NCBI RefSeq assembly: GCF_900120335.1 | Contig: NZ_LT635477.1 | Coordinates: 620,001 to 684,000 of the forward strand | Direction: 5' to 3' | DNA: 64,000 nt | Source of the DNA: Helicobacter pylori | Lineage (GTDB): Bacteria; Campylobacterota; Campylobacteria; Campylobacterales; Helicobacteraceae | Part shown: positions 54,035-63,069 of the stretch, piece by piece | Position numbering within the stretch: the stretch's first letter is position 1 | How the letters are laid out: each line of letters opens with the position of its first letter | Position numbers and translations under genes: made by a program | Notes under the pieces: generated by a model | Told to the model about the DNA's origin: nothing | Databases searched by the model: none | What the model saw: only the letters and a program-made list of their open reading frames with translations

Positions 54035-56083
54035 ATGAAAGCGACACAAAGCACCATTAACGATTTTTTTGCCTTAACAGGCACGATATTTTCTATCCCT
54101 GTATATCAGAGGAATTATACTTGGAAAGAAGAGAATTGTAAAAAATTACTGCAAGATATTGTCGGTATTTCTCAAAATAAGAAAACGCATTTCATGGGTT
54201 CTATCACTTATATTTTGCGTTTGATTGATGACGAAAAGAGCTTGAGACAACTCCAAGAATTTGTCATCATTGATGGGCAGCAAAGGATTACCACTACCAT
54301 GCTTTTGCTTAAAGCCATAGAGACAAAGATACAAAATGAAGCAATAAAAAAGGAGATTGACGGACTACTCAATCTTACAGGACAAAGGTTGCGCCTAAAG
54401 CCCATTAAAAGCGACAAAGAAGCCTTTGATCTTGTCATGCAAAATCGATCGCATGAACTGCAAGGCGGATCGCACATTAGGGACAATTATAAATTTTTCA
54501 CCAAAGAGCTTGAAAATTATATCAGCGAAGGGTATCGCATTGAAGAGATTTATGGCGCGTTTTTGCGGCTTAAAATCGTAGCCATAGGCTTAGAGCTAGG
54601 CGAAGACGATCCGCAAGTGGTGTTTGAAAGCATTAACGCCACGGGCGTGCAATTAGAAGGGCTGGATCTTATCCGCAACTACCTGATGATGGGGGAAAAT
54701 TCTGACAGACAGAAACACCTTTATGAGACCTATTGGGTGCCTTTAGAAGATTGGCTTGGCGAAAAGGATTTGAATGATTTTATCAAAACCTATTTGAGAA
54801 TCTACCTTGAAAAGAAACTAAGTGATGAAGAGCGTGAAGTGTATTACGCGCTAAAAACCCATCACAGAAAAAATATCTCTGATATAGAAGCCCTTATGAG
54901 CGATATGCGTGAGTATGGCAGAATCTATCAAATCTTTTTAGACAGAGATCATTATTTTTTAGGGCGTGGGGATCCGCAACAGTTAGCGAATTTACGCCTG
55001 CGTATTAAGGATCTTGTGAAAATCAAATTTGGCGTGGCAAAGCCCTTTATTTTGCGTTGCGCCAGAGATTTTGAAGAAGGCAAATTGGATTATGAAAACT
55101 TCCATGAAATTTTGCAAATCCTTACCAGCTACTATGTGCGCCGAAGCGTGTGCGGAGAGCCTACCGCCGCACTTAACAAAGTTCTTTATTCTTTATATAA
55201 ACAGCTAGAAGAAGATATTTCAGCCGATGCATTGAAGCGGTATCTGGGCAAGAGCGTTGGTCAAGCGGCGTTCCCTAATGACGATAGAATTAAAGCGGCA
55301 TTTCTTGTGCGTAACGCTTATGCAACAAATTATGTGTGCAAATTCATTCTGCTTGAGATAGAAAAGCTAAGCAACGCCGAACCGCCAAGAGAAGAAAATC
55401 TAGAAGTGGAACATTTCTACCCCAAAACCCCCACTCAAGAATGGCGCGATAGGGTGGGGGACTATTTCACTTTTGAGCAAGACTACCTCCATAATTTTGG
55501 GAATCTAACCCTATCAGGGCAAAATCAAAAGCTCAGCAACAAATCTTACGAGGCAAAAATAGAGCTTATGGAAGAATACAGCTCCTTGCATTTAAACGAC
55601 TATTTCATCAATAACACCCATTCTTGGGGGATAGAGGAAGTGAGGAATAGGAGCGAATATTTAGCGGATCAATTCTGTCAAGTGGGATTGTTTAAAGATT
55701 TGCCTAAAGAATACCGCGCAAGAGAGCTTCACAAAACCCTTGATGATGACTTAACTAACCATAATCTTCAAAGCGTCAAGCTCCCCAATGATCAAAGGCG
55801 CATGGCAATAAACGCTAAAGAATTAGCTAGCGTTGTCATAGACTACTTGCTGGAAAACGCCAGGGAAGCCTTTGAAAGCTACACAGACGATGAGTCTCAA
55901 AAATACATTTATTGGAGTAAAGCAAAAGCTGAAGCAAGGGATAGAGATGGCACTTTGGTTGTGCCTTTTGAAAAATACGGATTTTACTTTGTAAGCAATG
56001 CGAGTTATCAAACTACGGGCAGTAATCTTAAAGATCTCATCTCAGGCTGCGATCTCAATCCCAGAGACTTTATTGTGGAATGA
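54035..56083 (+). CDS. DUF262/DUF1524 (GmrSD-type) protein, candidate phage-defence nuclease
   Basis: This 682-residue protein has an N-terminal DUF262 domain (about residues 10-220) with its typical motifs: IPVYQRNYTW, HFMGSITY, the DGQQR box in IIDGQQRITT and VFESINATGVQLEGLDLIRN. From about 440 a DUF1524 HNH-like domain carries EVEHFYPKTP (catalytic-type His near 459) and FGNLTLSGQNQKLSN. The last 120 or so residues are an additional domain I do not recognise. In GmrSD the DUF262 part binds NTP and the DUF1524 part cleaves modified phage DNA; that role here is inferred. It is isolated, without methylase or other restriction genes nearby. HP0629-like. Confidence 0.85.
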   Translation: MKATQSTINDFFALTGTIFSIPVYQRNYTWKEENCKKLLQDIVGISQNKKTHFMGSITYILRLIDDEKSLRQLQEFVIIDGQQRITTTMLLLKAIETKIQNEAIKKEIDGLLNLTGQRLRLKPIKSDKEAFDLVMQNRSHELQGGSHIRDNYKFFTKELENYISEGYRIEEIYGAFLRLKIVAIGLELGEDDPQVVFESINATGVQLEGLDLIRNYLMMGENSDRQKHLYETYWVPLEDWLGEKDLNDFIKTYLRIYLEKKLSDEEREVYYALKTHHRKNISDIEALMSDMREYGRIYQIFLDRDHYFLGRGDPQQLANLRLRIKDLVKIKFGVAKPFILRCARDFEEGKLDYENFHEILQILTSYYVRRSVCGEPTAALNKVLYSLYKQLEEDISADALKRYLGKSVGQAAFPNDDRIKAAFLVRNAYATNYVCKFILLEIEKLSNAEPPREENLEVEHFYPKTPTQEWRDRVGDYFTFEQDYLHNFGNLTLSGQNQKLSNKSYEAKIELMEEYSSLHLNDYFINNTHSWGIEEVRNRSEYLADQFCQVGLFKDLPKEYRARELHKTLDDDLTNHNLQSVKLPNDQRRMAINAKELASVVIDYLLENAREAFESYTDDESQKYIYWSKAKAEARDRDGTLVVPFEKYGFYFVSNASYQTTGSNLKDLISGCDLNPRDFIVE

Positions 56084-56088
56084 ACAAG

Positions 56089-56105
56089 CCCCCAAAAAAT
56101 GGGGG
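56089..56105. terminator. Hairpin between the convergent DUF262 and mdaB genes
   Basis: CCCCCA (56089-56094) pairs with TGGGGG (56100-56105) around five A. No T-run follows on either side, so termination is uncertain, but the position between convergent genes fits a shared terminator. Confidence 0.45.
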
Positions 56106-56127
56106 TTAAAAAGCCCTTATTTTAAAA

Positions 56128-56712
56128 TCACTTACCAAAAGCTTGGTGCAAATGCGTGGTTAGGGAGTTAAGATACTGCTCCACTTGGGGGTTTTTCATC
56201 ACATCGTTACAAATAAAAGTGGGCAACGCTGAAAGCCCTAAAAACTGGAACGCCTTATGCAAATGCAAATACACAACATCCACTCCCACCCCTTCAAAAA
56301 ATTCATTAGGATCGTTAAAGGCTTCAATGGGAGCGTTCCAAGTCAAGCTCAACATGTATTTTTTGCCCTGCATCAAGCCCCCTTTCCCGTAGTTTTTAGT
56401 GGGGTTTTGCGAACTTCTGCCATCGCTAGCATAAAGTTTCCCATGCCCTGAAGTGAAGACTTCATCAATGTATTTTTTCACAATCCAAGGCTCGCCCATC
56501 CACCAGCCAGGCATTTGCCAAATCGTCGCATCAGCGTTAAAGAATTTCTCCACTTCTTGGCTCTTTTCATAGCCTTTATCCACGATCGTTGTATCCACTT
56601 CTAGCCCCAAAGATTCTAGAGTCTTTTTTGCATGGTGGGTTAAGGTTTCATTGAGTTTCCCCCCAGAATGCCCGAACGCTTTGGCCCCATTAATGATGAG
56701 TACTTTTTTCAT
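56128..56712 (-). CDS. mdaB: NADPH quinone reductase MdaB
   Basis: MdaB is a cytoplasmic flavoprotein that reduces quinones by two electrons with NADPH, limiting semiquinone-driven oxidative stress. The 194-residue protein is a flavodoxin-like fold: N-terminal VLIINGAKAFGHSGGKLNET forms the FAD phosphate site, with WQMPGWWMGEPWIVKKYID and the conserved SLTWNAPIEAFNDP block. It is known as a novel antioxidant protein in H. pylori. TAGAAT at 56747-56742 and AAAGGAAC are well placed for its start. Confidence 0.94.
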   Translation of the reverse strand: MKKVLIINGAKAFGHSGGKLNETLTHHAKKTLESLGLEVDTTIVDKGYEKSQEVEKFFNADATIWQMPGWWMGEPWIVKKYIDEVFTSGHGKLYASDGRSSQNPTKNYGKGGLMQGKKYMLSLTWNAPIEAFNDPNEFFEGVGVDVVYLHLHKAFQFLGLSALPTFICNDVMKNPQVEQYLNSLTTHLHQAFGK

Positions 56713-56741
56713 TTTGTTCCTTTTTTAATAAAATAGGGGGT

Positions 56742-56747
56742 ATTCTA
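56742..56747 (-). promoter_or_regulatory. -10 box (TAGAAT) of mdaB
   Basis: TAGAAT reading from 56747 to 56742 on the minus strand, about 30 nt upstream of the mdaB ATG. Divergent from hydA. Confidence 0.45.
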
Positions 56748-56840
56748 TCCAAATGAAACTTAATGTTAAAGAAATTCCTTTCATCTAAATATAAAGCTAA
56801 AAAATAACCAATTGCCACTACATTATTTTTATTATGTTAA

Positions 56841-56846
56841 GATAAT
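56841..56846 (+). promoter_or_regulatory. -10 box (GATAAT) of the hyd operon
   Basis: GATAAT at 56841-56846 within TATGTTAAGATAATG, about 26 nt before hydA ATG 56872. AAGGAG is at 56861-56866. Confidence 0.4.
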
Positions 56847-56871
56847 GAAAATTTCTAGTGAAGGAGTGGTC

Positions 56872-58026
56872 ATGTTCTACGATGAAAAAAAGACCTATCA
56901 AAGGATTGAAGAACGCCTTGAAGTAATTCGTTCGTTTAACGCTCATAACGAGCATAAAAACTTACAAGACGAGTTTAAGGGTGCGGGCATTTCCAGGCGC
57001 GATTTATTGAAATGGGCGGGCATGATGAGCACGACTTTAGCCTTGCCGGCTAGTTTTGCTCCCTTGACTTTAAAGGCGGTAGAGGTGGCTAACAGATTGC
57101 CTGTGATTTGGTTGCACATGGCAGAATGCACCGGCTGTAGCGAGAGCTTGTTAAGGAGCGCAGACCCGACCATTGATAGCATCATTTTTGATTATATCAA
57201 CCTAGAATACCATGAGACGATCATGGTAGCGAGCGGTTTTCAGGCTGAAAAAAGTTTGCATGACGCCATAGAAAAGCACAAAAACAATTACATTTTAATG
57301 GTAGAAGGCGGTATCCCCCAAGGCACGGAGTACTTCCTCACTCAAGGCCCAAACGCTGAAACGGGGGCTGAAGAGTGCAGGAAAGCCGCCAAATACGCAG
57401 CCGCTATTTTTGCCATAGGCACATGCTCAAGTTTTGGGGGCGTGCAAGCGGCTTACCCTAACCCCTCTAACGCGCAACCCTTACACAAAATCATTGATAA
57501 ACCCGTGATCAATGTTCCCGGTTGCCCGCCTAGTGAAAAAAATATCGTGGGTAATGTGCTTTATTACTTGATGTTTGGGACTCTCCCTAAGCTTGATGCG
57601 TATAACCGCCCCTCTTGGGCTTATGGGAACAGGATCCATGATTTGTGCGAAAGGCGAGGGCATTTTGATGCGGGCGAATTTGTGGAACATTTTGGCGATG
57701 AAAACGCTAAAAGGGGCTTTTGTTTGTATAAAATGGGCTGTAAAGGGCCTTACACTTTCAACAATTGCTCCAAACTCCGCTTCAATTCACACACTTCTTG
57801 GCCCATAGGTGCAGGGCATGGGTGCATAGGGTGTTCTGAGCCTAATTTTTGGGATACGATGAGTCCTTTTGAAGAGCCTTTAGCGAATCGCTCCATTAAA
57901 ACCGCCTTTGATGGCTTAGGGGCTGATAAAGTAGCGGATAAGGTCGGCACGACTCTACTCAGCGCAACCGCTATTGGCATTGCCGCGCATGCGCTCCTTT
58001 CTAAAGCGATCAAAAACAAAGAGTAA
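56872..58026 (+). CDS. hydA: [NiFe] uptake hydrogenase small subunit HydA
   Basis: HydA carries the iron-sulfur relay of the membrane-bound uptake hydrogenase that lets H. pylori use host hydrogen. I start it at ATG 56872 (384 residues): AAGGAG lies 5 nt before, whereas the longer frame from 56812 runs through the promoter. A Tat signal is clear: SRRDLLKWAG (RR at 42-43) and a hydrophobic stretch. Cluster cysteines include CTGC (86, 89), CSSFGG, the GCPPSEKN block, and the C-terminal cysteine set around GHGCIGCSEPNFW. A C-terminal membrane helix (about 355-378) anchors it. Old gene name also hyaA. Confidence 0.95.
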   Translation: MFYDEKKTYQRIEERLEVIRSFNAHNEHKNLQDEFKGAGISRRDLLKWAGMMSTTLALPASFAPLTLKAVEVANRLPVIWLHMAECTGCSESLLRSADPTIDSIIFDYINLEYHETIMVASGFQAEKSLHDAIEKHKNNYILMVEGGIPQGTEYFLTQGPNAETGAEECRKAAKYAAAIFAIGTCSSFGGVQAAYPNPSNAQPLHKIIDKPVINVPGCPPSEKNIVGNVLYYLMFGTLPKLDAYNRPSWAYGNRIHDLCERRGHFDAGEFVEHFGDENAKRGFCLYKMGCKGPYTFNNCSKLRFNSHTSWPIGAGHGCIGCSEPNFWDTMSPFEEPLANRSIKTAFDGLGADKVADKVGTTLLSATAIGIAAHALLSKAIKNKE

Positions 58027-58035
58027 GGGATTAAC

Positions 58036-59772
58036 ATGTCAAAAAAAATCGTAGTCGATCCTATCACTAGGATTGAGGGGCATTTAAGGATTGAGGTGAT
58101 CGTAGATGATGATAATGTGATCACCGATGCGTTTTCTTCCTCCACGCTTTTTAGGGGGCTAGAAACGATCATTAAGGGCAGAGACCCACGAGATGCAGGC
58201 TTTATCGCTCAAAGGATTTGTGGGGTATGCACTTATTCGCATTATAAAGCCGGTGTTACTGCGGTAGAAAACGCTCTAGGCATTACCCCCCCATTAAACG
58301 CGCAATTGGTGCGATCTTTGATGAACATGGCGTTGCTTTTTCACGATCATGTGGTGCATTTCTATACTTTGCATGGGCTTGATTGGTGCGATATTATGAG
58401 CGCTTTAAAAGCCGATCCCGTTCAAGCGGCAAAACTTTCTTTCAAATACAGCCCTTATCCCATTAATACCGGTGCCGGTGAATTAAAAGCGGTTCAAAAA
58501 CGCTTGAATGATTTCGCTAAAAGCGGATCTTTAGGGCCTTTTAGCAATGGCTATTATGGGCATAAAACCTATCGTTTAAACCCAGAGCAAAATTTAATCG
58601 TCTTAAGCCACTATCTCAAGCTTTTAGAAATCCAAAGGGAAGCGGCGAAAATGACCGCTATTTTTGGGGCCAAACAGCCTCACCCGCAAAGCCTAACGGT
58701 GGGGGGTGTTACGAGTGTCATGGATATATTGGATCCGACAAGGTTGGCTGAATGGAAAAGCAAGTTTGAAGTGGTGGCTAATTTTATCAACCATGCTTAC
58801 TACCCTGATTTGGTGATGGCAGGCGAAATGTTCGCTAACGAACCATCCGTTATTAAAGGCTGTGGTTTAAGGAATTTTATCGCTTATGAAGAAGTGTTGC
58901 TTGGGAAGGATAAATACCTTTTGAGTAGTGGGGTGGTGCTTGATGGGGATATTTCTAAATTACACCCCATTGATGAAAGTTTGATTAAAGAAGAGGTTAC
59001 GCATTCTTGGTATCAATATGAAGACACTAAAGAAGTGCAACTCCACCCTTATGACGGGCAAACTAACCCGCATTATACCGGTTTAAAAGACGGCGAGAGC
59101 GTGGGGATTGAAAATAAAATAATCCCTGCTAAAGTGCTTGACACTAAGGATAAATATTCTTGGATAAAATCCCCCAGATACGATAGTAAGCCCATGGAAG
59201 TAGGCCCCTTAAGTTCCGTAGTGGTAGGTTTAGCGGCGAAAAACCCCTATGTTACTGAAGTGGCTACTAAATTTTTAAAAGACACGAAACTGCCTTTAGA
59301 GGCGTTGTTTTCAACGCTTGGGCGCACAGCTGCAAGGTGTATTGAAGCTAAGACTATCGCTGATAATGGTCTTTTGGCGTTTGACGCGTTAGTGGAAAAT
59401 CTAAAGAGCGATCAAAGCACTTGCGCTCCTTATCACATTGATAAAAATCAAGAATATAAAGGGCGCTACATTGGTCAAGTGCCAAGGGGCATGTTAAGCC
59501 ATTGGGTGCGTATTAAAAACGGCGTGGTGGAAAATTATCAAGCGGTGGTGCCTTCCACTTGGAATGCGGGGCCTAGAGATTCCAAAAATCAAAGGGGGGC
59601 TTATGAAATGAGCTTGATTGGCACTAAAATCGCTGATTTAACCCAGCCTTTAGAAATCATTAGGACTATCCATTCTTTTGACCCATGCATCGCATGCTCA
59701 GTGCATGTGATGGATTTTAAAGGGCAGTCTTTAAACGAGTTCAAAGTAGAGCCTAATTTCGCTAAATTCTAA
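58036..59772 (+). CDS. hydB: [NiFe] uptake hydrogenase large subunit HydB
   Basis: HydB holds the nickel-iron active site. The 578-residue protein has the N-terminal RICGVC motif (C62, C65) and the C-terminal DPCIACSVH motif (C551, C554), the four nickel-binding cysteines. The last 21 residues after H557 (VMDFKGQ...) are the extension that the endopeptidase HydD removes after nickel insertion. It is 9 nt after hydA. Folded and exported with HydA through the Tat system, since it lacks its own signal. Confidence 0.97.
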   Translation: MSKKIVVDPITRIEGHLRIEVIVDDDNVITDAFSSSTLFRGLETIIKGRDPRDAGFIAQRICGVCTYSHYKAGVTAVENALGITPPLNAQLVRSLMNMALLFHDHVVHFYTLHGLDWCDIMSALKADPVQAAKLSFKYSPYPINTGAGELKAVQKRLNDFAKSGSLGPFSNGYYGHKTYRLNPEQNLIVLSHYLKLLEIQREAAKMTAIFGAKQPHPQSLTVGGVTSVMDILDPTRLAEWKSKFEVVANFINHAYYPDLVMAGEMFANEPSVIKGCGLRNFIAYEEVLLGKDKYLLSSGVVLDGDISKLHPIDESLIKEEVTHSWYQYEDTKEVQLHPYDGQTNPHYTGLKDGESVGIENKIIPAKVLDTKDKYSWIKSPRYDSKPMEVGPLSSVVVGLAAKNPYVTEVATKFLKDTKLPLEALFSTLGRTAARCIEAKTIADNGLLAFDALVENLKSDQSTCAPYHIDKNQEYKGRYIGQVPRGMLSHWVRIKNGVVENYQAVVPSTWNAGPRDSKNQRGAYEMSLIGTKIADLTQPLEIIRTIHSFDPCIACSVHVMDFKGQSLNEFKVEPNFAKF

Positions 59773-59784
59773 AAAGGGTTACGC

Positions 59785-60459
59785 ATGGATAAAATGAATA
59801 AGGTCGTTTTACACAAAGAGTATTCAGGTTTTGTGCGCTTTTTCCATTGGGTTAGGGCTTTGAGTATTTTTGCTTTAATCGCTACGGGGTTTTACATCGC
59901 TTACCCTTTTTTGCAGCCTAATTCCAGCTTTTATAAAGGGGTGTATCTTTTACAAGCTTATGTACGCTCTTTTCATGTCATGTTTGGGTTTTTGCTCATT
60001 AGTGCGTTAATTTTTAGAACCTATCTTTTTTTCACTAAAGAAAGCTTGATGGAACGCAGGAGTTTCAGCCAACTTTTAAGCCCAAAAGCGTGGATAGATC
60101 AGATGAAAGCGTATTTTCTTATTAGTGATAAACCCCACACTAAAGGAGCGTATAACCCTATCCAACTCGTGGCTTATTTCACTTTGGTTGTTTTGATTGT
60201 GTTGATGAGTTTGAGCGGGATAGTGCTGTATTATAATGTCTATCATGAGGGGCTTGGGGCGTTTTTAGCAAGCGCTTTTAAGTGGTTTGAAGCGCTTTGT
60301 GGGGGGTTAGCGAACGTTCGTTTTATCCACCATTTAGCGACTTGGGGGTTTATTTTGTTTGTCCCTGTGCATGTTTATATGGTGTTTTTCCATTCTATCA
60401 GGTATGATAGTTCAGGGGCGGATTCTATGATTAATGGCTATGGTTACACCAAAAAATGA
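59785..60459 (+). CDS. hydC: Hydrogenase cytochrome b subunit HydC
   Basis: HydC is the membrane diheme cytochrome b that anchors HydAB and passes electrons to menaquinone. The 224-residue protein has four membrane segments (about residues 26-45, 68-87, 126-147, 185-204) and histidines in or near them suited to haem binding (RFFHWVRAL, RSFHVMFG, IHHLATWG, PVHVYMVFFHSIRYD). The stop overlaps the hydD ATG by four bases (ATGA). Confidence 0.95.
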   Translation: MDKMNKVVLHKEYSGFVRFFHWVRALSIFALIATGFYIAYPFLQPNSSFYKGVYLLQAYVRSFHVMFGFLLISALIFRTYLFFTKESLMERRSFSQLLSPKAWIDQMKAYFLISDKPHTKGAYNPIQLVAYFTLVVLIVLMSLSGIVLYYNVYHEGLGAFLASAFKWFEALCGGLANVRFIHHLATWGFILFVPVHVYMVFFHSIRYDSSGADSMINGYGYTKK

Positions 60460-60992
60460 GTCAAAAAATCCTAATTTTAGGCATTGGCAATATCCTTTTT
60501 GGCGATGAAGGGATTGGGGTGCATCTAGCCCACTACCTCAAAAGGAATTTTTCTTTTTTCCCTAGCGTGGATATTGTGGATGGGGGGACTATGGCTCAGC
60601 AACTCATTCCTTTAATCACTTCGTATGAAAAGGTTTTGATTTTGGATTGCGTGAGCGCTAAAGGCGTTGAAATTGGCTCAGTTTATGCCTTTGATTTTAA
60701 GGACGCTCCTAAAGAAATCACATGGGCTGGGAGCGCGCATGAAGTGGAAATGCTACACACTTTAAGGCTCACGGAGTTTTTAGGGGATTTGCCTAAAACT
60801 TTTATCGTGGGGCTTGTGCCTTTTGTGATAGGGAGCGAGACCACTTTCAAACTTTCAAGCGAAATGTTAAACGCTTTAGAAACAGCCCTAAAAGCCATAG
60901 AAACCCGACTCAACGCATGGGGGGTTAAAATGCAACGCACCGATCATATCGCCCTAGATTGTATCGCTGAACTCTCTTATAAGGGTTTTTGA
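60456..60992 (+). CDS. hydD: Hydrogenase maturation endopeptidase HydD
   Basis: HydD removes the C-terminal extension of HydB after nickel is inserted. The 178-residue protein is of the HyaD/HybD type: ILGIGNILFGDEGIGVHLA holds the nickel-sensing glutamate (GDEG), with DGGTM and the conserved GSAHEVEMLHTL histidine region. It follows hydC with an ATGA overlap, so subunit and protease are coupled. Confidence 0.94.
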   Translation: MSQKILILGIGNILFGDEGIGVHLAHYLKRNFSFFPSVDIVDGGTMAQQLIPLITSYEKVLILDCVSAKGVEIGSVYAFDFKDAPKEITWAGSAHEVEMLHTLRLTEFLGDLPKTFIVGLVPFVIGSETTFKLSSEMLNALETALKAIETRLNAWGVKMQRTDHIALDCIAELSYKGF

Positions 60993-60993
60993 A

Positions 60994-62532
60994 TTGGTGT
61001 TTGTCTTTCTTTTTAAATGCGTTAATGAAAAAACAAGCTTGATTTTTACGCCCCTTTTAGAGCGAATGGCGCTCCATTTGCAAGCGCGTTTTTATAGCGT
61101 TTATAAGGATAATACCACTTCTTTCTACCTCCAAGCGAGCGCTGAAACCACCTTAGAATTCGCACAAAAACTCAGCGAGATTTTGCCCTTTTCTTTGGAT
61201 TTTAGCTTTTTGTCTTTAAAGGAAATCACAGAGCCTTTAGATGAAAATCTTTTCCAAACAACAAGCCTTTCAAAGCCCCTTTTTATGAACGCTAAAGAGC
61301 ATCAAGATTTTTTAGACAAAAACGCATCTTTGTATGCCAATGCGTTAGGTTTTGTCAAAAACACCGCTTTTAAAGGGAAAATGATTTATAGCCCTAAAGA
61401 GCTTATAGATTGTTTAACCCAATTAAAAGGCATGCTCAAAACGCAGGATTTTATCCCTATTTCCACTTCTAGGGGGGCATTATCCCTTTCTTTAAAAAAT
61501 CCCTCTCCAAGCGTTATTTTTAGCGATCTTTCTAGCGTTTTAACCTGCACTAAATTGCCTTTAGAAGACGCTAAATATTTAGCCAGTTTGGAAAAACCCT
61601 CCATCAAAGCCCCATTAAAAAGCGTGTTTAAGGACACTTTCAAAAATGATGAAATCATAGCCCAGCTACCCTTTGACCCCATATTGAATTTATTGTGCCA
61701 TATTTTACAAGATGAGGGGATAGAATTTGTTTTTGCGCATGAAAGCCATTCTTGTGAAGCGCTTTTGCATTATGAAGCGCTTTTTAAAACCCCTAAGCGC
61801 TTGATCACACCCACTAAAAAATTCGTGCTAGAAAATAATTTTTCTACCTTTCCCTTTAAAGATGAATTAGAGTTTTTAAGAGAAACGCCCAATTCTATCG
61901 TTTTGTATTTTAGTTTCAAGCGCCCTACAAGGTTATTGTTGCATGCTAATGGTTCTTTAAAAACGCTTTTAAGCGTTGGTTTTGATTTCAATCAAATATT
62001 TAACCTCCTCAAACAAGATGAAAAAGCCTCCAGAATGCTACAAAACTACGCGACTAAATTCCCTGATTTTTACGCGCGCATTGCAGAGCTTTCTCAATAC
62101 AATCTAGGGGGCACGAATTTATTGGATTTTTTTCGCATTTTGGGGTTTGTTTTGGGGTATAGCGAGGATTTTCATTCGCATAGCGTTATTTCTTTGGCTA
62201 AAGAATGCTTACGCCCTAAAGGCCCTAGGATTGATTATAAAATCCTTAAAAACGATTCTTTGAAAATGGCTTTAAACTTTTCAAAGATCATGCACAGCGC
62301 GATGAGTTTCAGGCTCGCAGGCGTGGAAAATGAAATTTTGAGTTTGGGGATTTTGGATTCTTTAGCGGAGTTTTTAGGGAATTTCATTTGGGACAACGCG
62401 CAAAATTTTAGCGTCCAAGAAGTAACGATCGCTGGGGATTTCTTTGGCGAAAAAGTGTTTTTGGATTTGTTTGTGCGGTATTTCCCTAAAACCCTCGCTC
62501 TTAGAACGCATGCATTTTTGGATTATGAATAA
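60994..62532 (+). CDS. hydE: Hydrogenase accessory protein HydE (HP0635-like)
   Basis: A 512-residue protein starting at TTG 60994 only 1 nt after hydD. The name follows H. pylori usage (genetic data link it to hydrogenase activity); it is not the radical-SAM HydE of [FeFe] enzymes. I see no CxxxCxxC radical-SAM motif, no membrane segment and no signal. The C-terminal 200 or so residues (SQYNLGGTNLLDFFRILGFVLGY, MHSAMSFRLAGVENEI, VTIAGDFFGEKVFLDL) resemble a nucleotide/carbamoyl-transfer-type fold such as HypF's C-terminal half, but I cannot confirm that. Biochemical role unknown. Confidence 0.75.
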   Translation: MVFVFLFKCVNEKTSLIFTPLLERMALHLQARFYSVYKDNTTSFYLQASAETTLEFAQKLSEILPFSLDFSFLSLKEITEPLDENLFQTTSLSKPLFMNAKEHQDFLDKNASLYANALGFVKNTAFKGKMIYSPKELIDCLTQLKGMLKTQDFIPISTSRGALSLSLKNPSPSVIFSDLSSVLTCTKLPLEDAKYLASLEKPSIKAPLKSVFKDTFKNDEIIAQLPFDPILNLLCHILQDEGIEFVFAHESHSCEALLHYEALFKTPKRLITPTKKFVLENNFSTFPFKDELEFLRETPNSIVLYFSFKRPTRLLLHANGSLKTLLSVGFDFNQIFNLLKQDEKASRMLQNYATKFPDFYARIAELSQYNLGGTNLLDFFRILGFVLGYSEDFHSHSVISLAKECLRPKGPRIDYKILKNDSLKMALNFSKIMHSAMSFRLAGVENEILSLGILDSLAEFLGNFIWDNAQNFSVQEVTIAGDFFGEKVFLDLFVRYFPKTLALRTHAFLDYE

Positions 62533-62536
62533 GGGC

Positions 62537-62950
62537 TTAAAAGCGGATGTGCATCATCAGCCCGCCGTCCATGTATTGGGTTTTTTTGCTTTTAGTCCTT
62601 TCAAAATAAGGCCCAAAAGATAGGGCTTTATTGAAATTCACAATCGGCATGCTCACCCCTTCAGCGATATTGTTTTTAGCGAGTTGTTTGTAAAACTTTT
62701 TGTCGCTTTTTTTATGGCTTTTAAGGTTAGGGCTTTTTTCTAAATCCACGCCTTCTAATCCGCTATTTTTAGTGAAATCGTAAAGCTTTTTGTCGTTTTT
62801 AGCCTCGGTTTCTGAGCCATGGTTTTTATGGAGTTTGTAAAATTTTTTACCGCTCTTTTTTTCGCTTTTAGTTTCGGTTTCTAAATCCGCTGCGAACATG
62901 CTACTATACGCCACAAACGATACAAGAAATAAATTTCTAACTATACGCAT
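62537..62950 (-). CDS. Secreted lysine-rich repeat protein, unknown function (HP0636-like)
   Basis: The 137-residue product has a signal peptide (RIVRNLFLVSFVAYSSMFA, cleavage about residue 20). The mature part is very rich in Lys, Asn and Ser and has a loose repeat with the core KK(F/L)Y, three times (KKFYKLHKN, KKLYDFTKN, KKFYKQLAKN). It ends MMHIRF. No family recognised. TATAAT on the minus strand at 62969-62964 is only about 14 nt before the ATG, so the leader would be about 7 nt. It converges on hydE with 4 nt between them. Confidence 0.7.
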   Translation of the reverse strand: MRIVRNLFLVSFVAYSSMFAADLETETKSEKKSGKKFYKLHKNHGSETEAKNDKKLYDFTKNSGLEGVDLEKSPNLKSHKKSDKKFYKQLAKNNIAEGVSMPIVNFNKALSFGPYFERTKSKKTQYMDGGLMMHIRF

Positions 62951-62963
62951 AAGATCTCCTCTT

Positions 62964-62969
62964 ATTATA
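62964..62969 (-). promoter_or_regulatory. -10 box (TATAAT) of the HP0636-like gene
   Basis: TATAAT reads from 62969 to 62964. The ATG is at 62950, giving a predicted leader of only 7-8 nt. Confidence 0.45.
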
Positions 62970-63069
62970 GCCTTTCTTTATCACACTACCATAGCATGTT
63001 AGAAACAACCATTAGAAAACACAAGCGTATTTTAATACCAACGCCACCACGCACGCTAAAGCCACTCAA

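Noticed and set aside
56812..56871. Longer N-terminus for HydA
   Set aside because: It crosses the likely promoter. AAGGAG precedes ATG 56872, which gives the usual 384 residues with the Tat motif in place.
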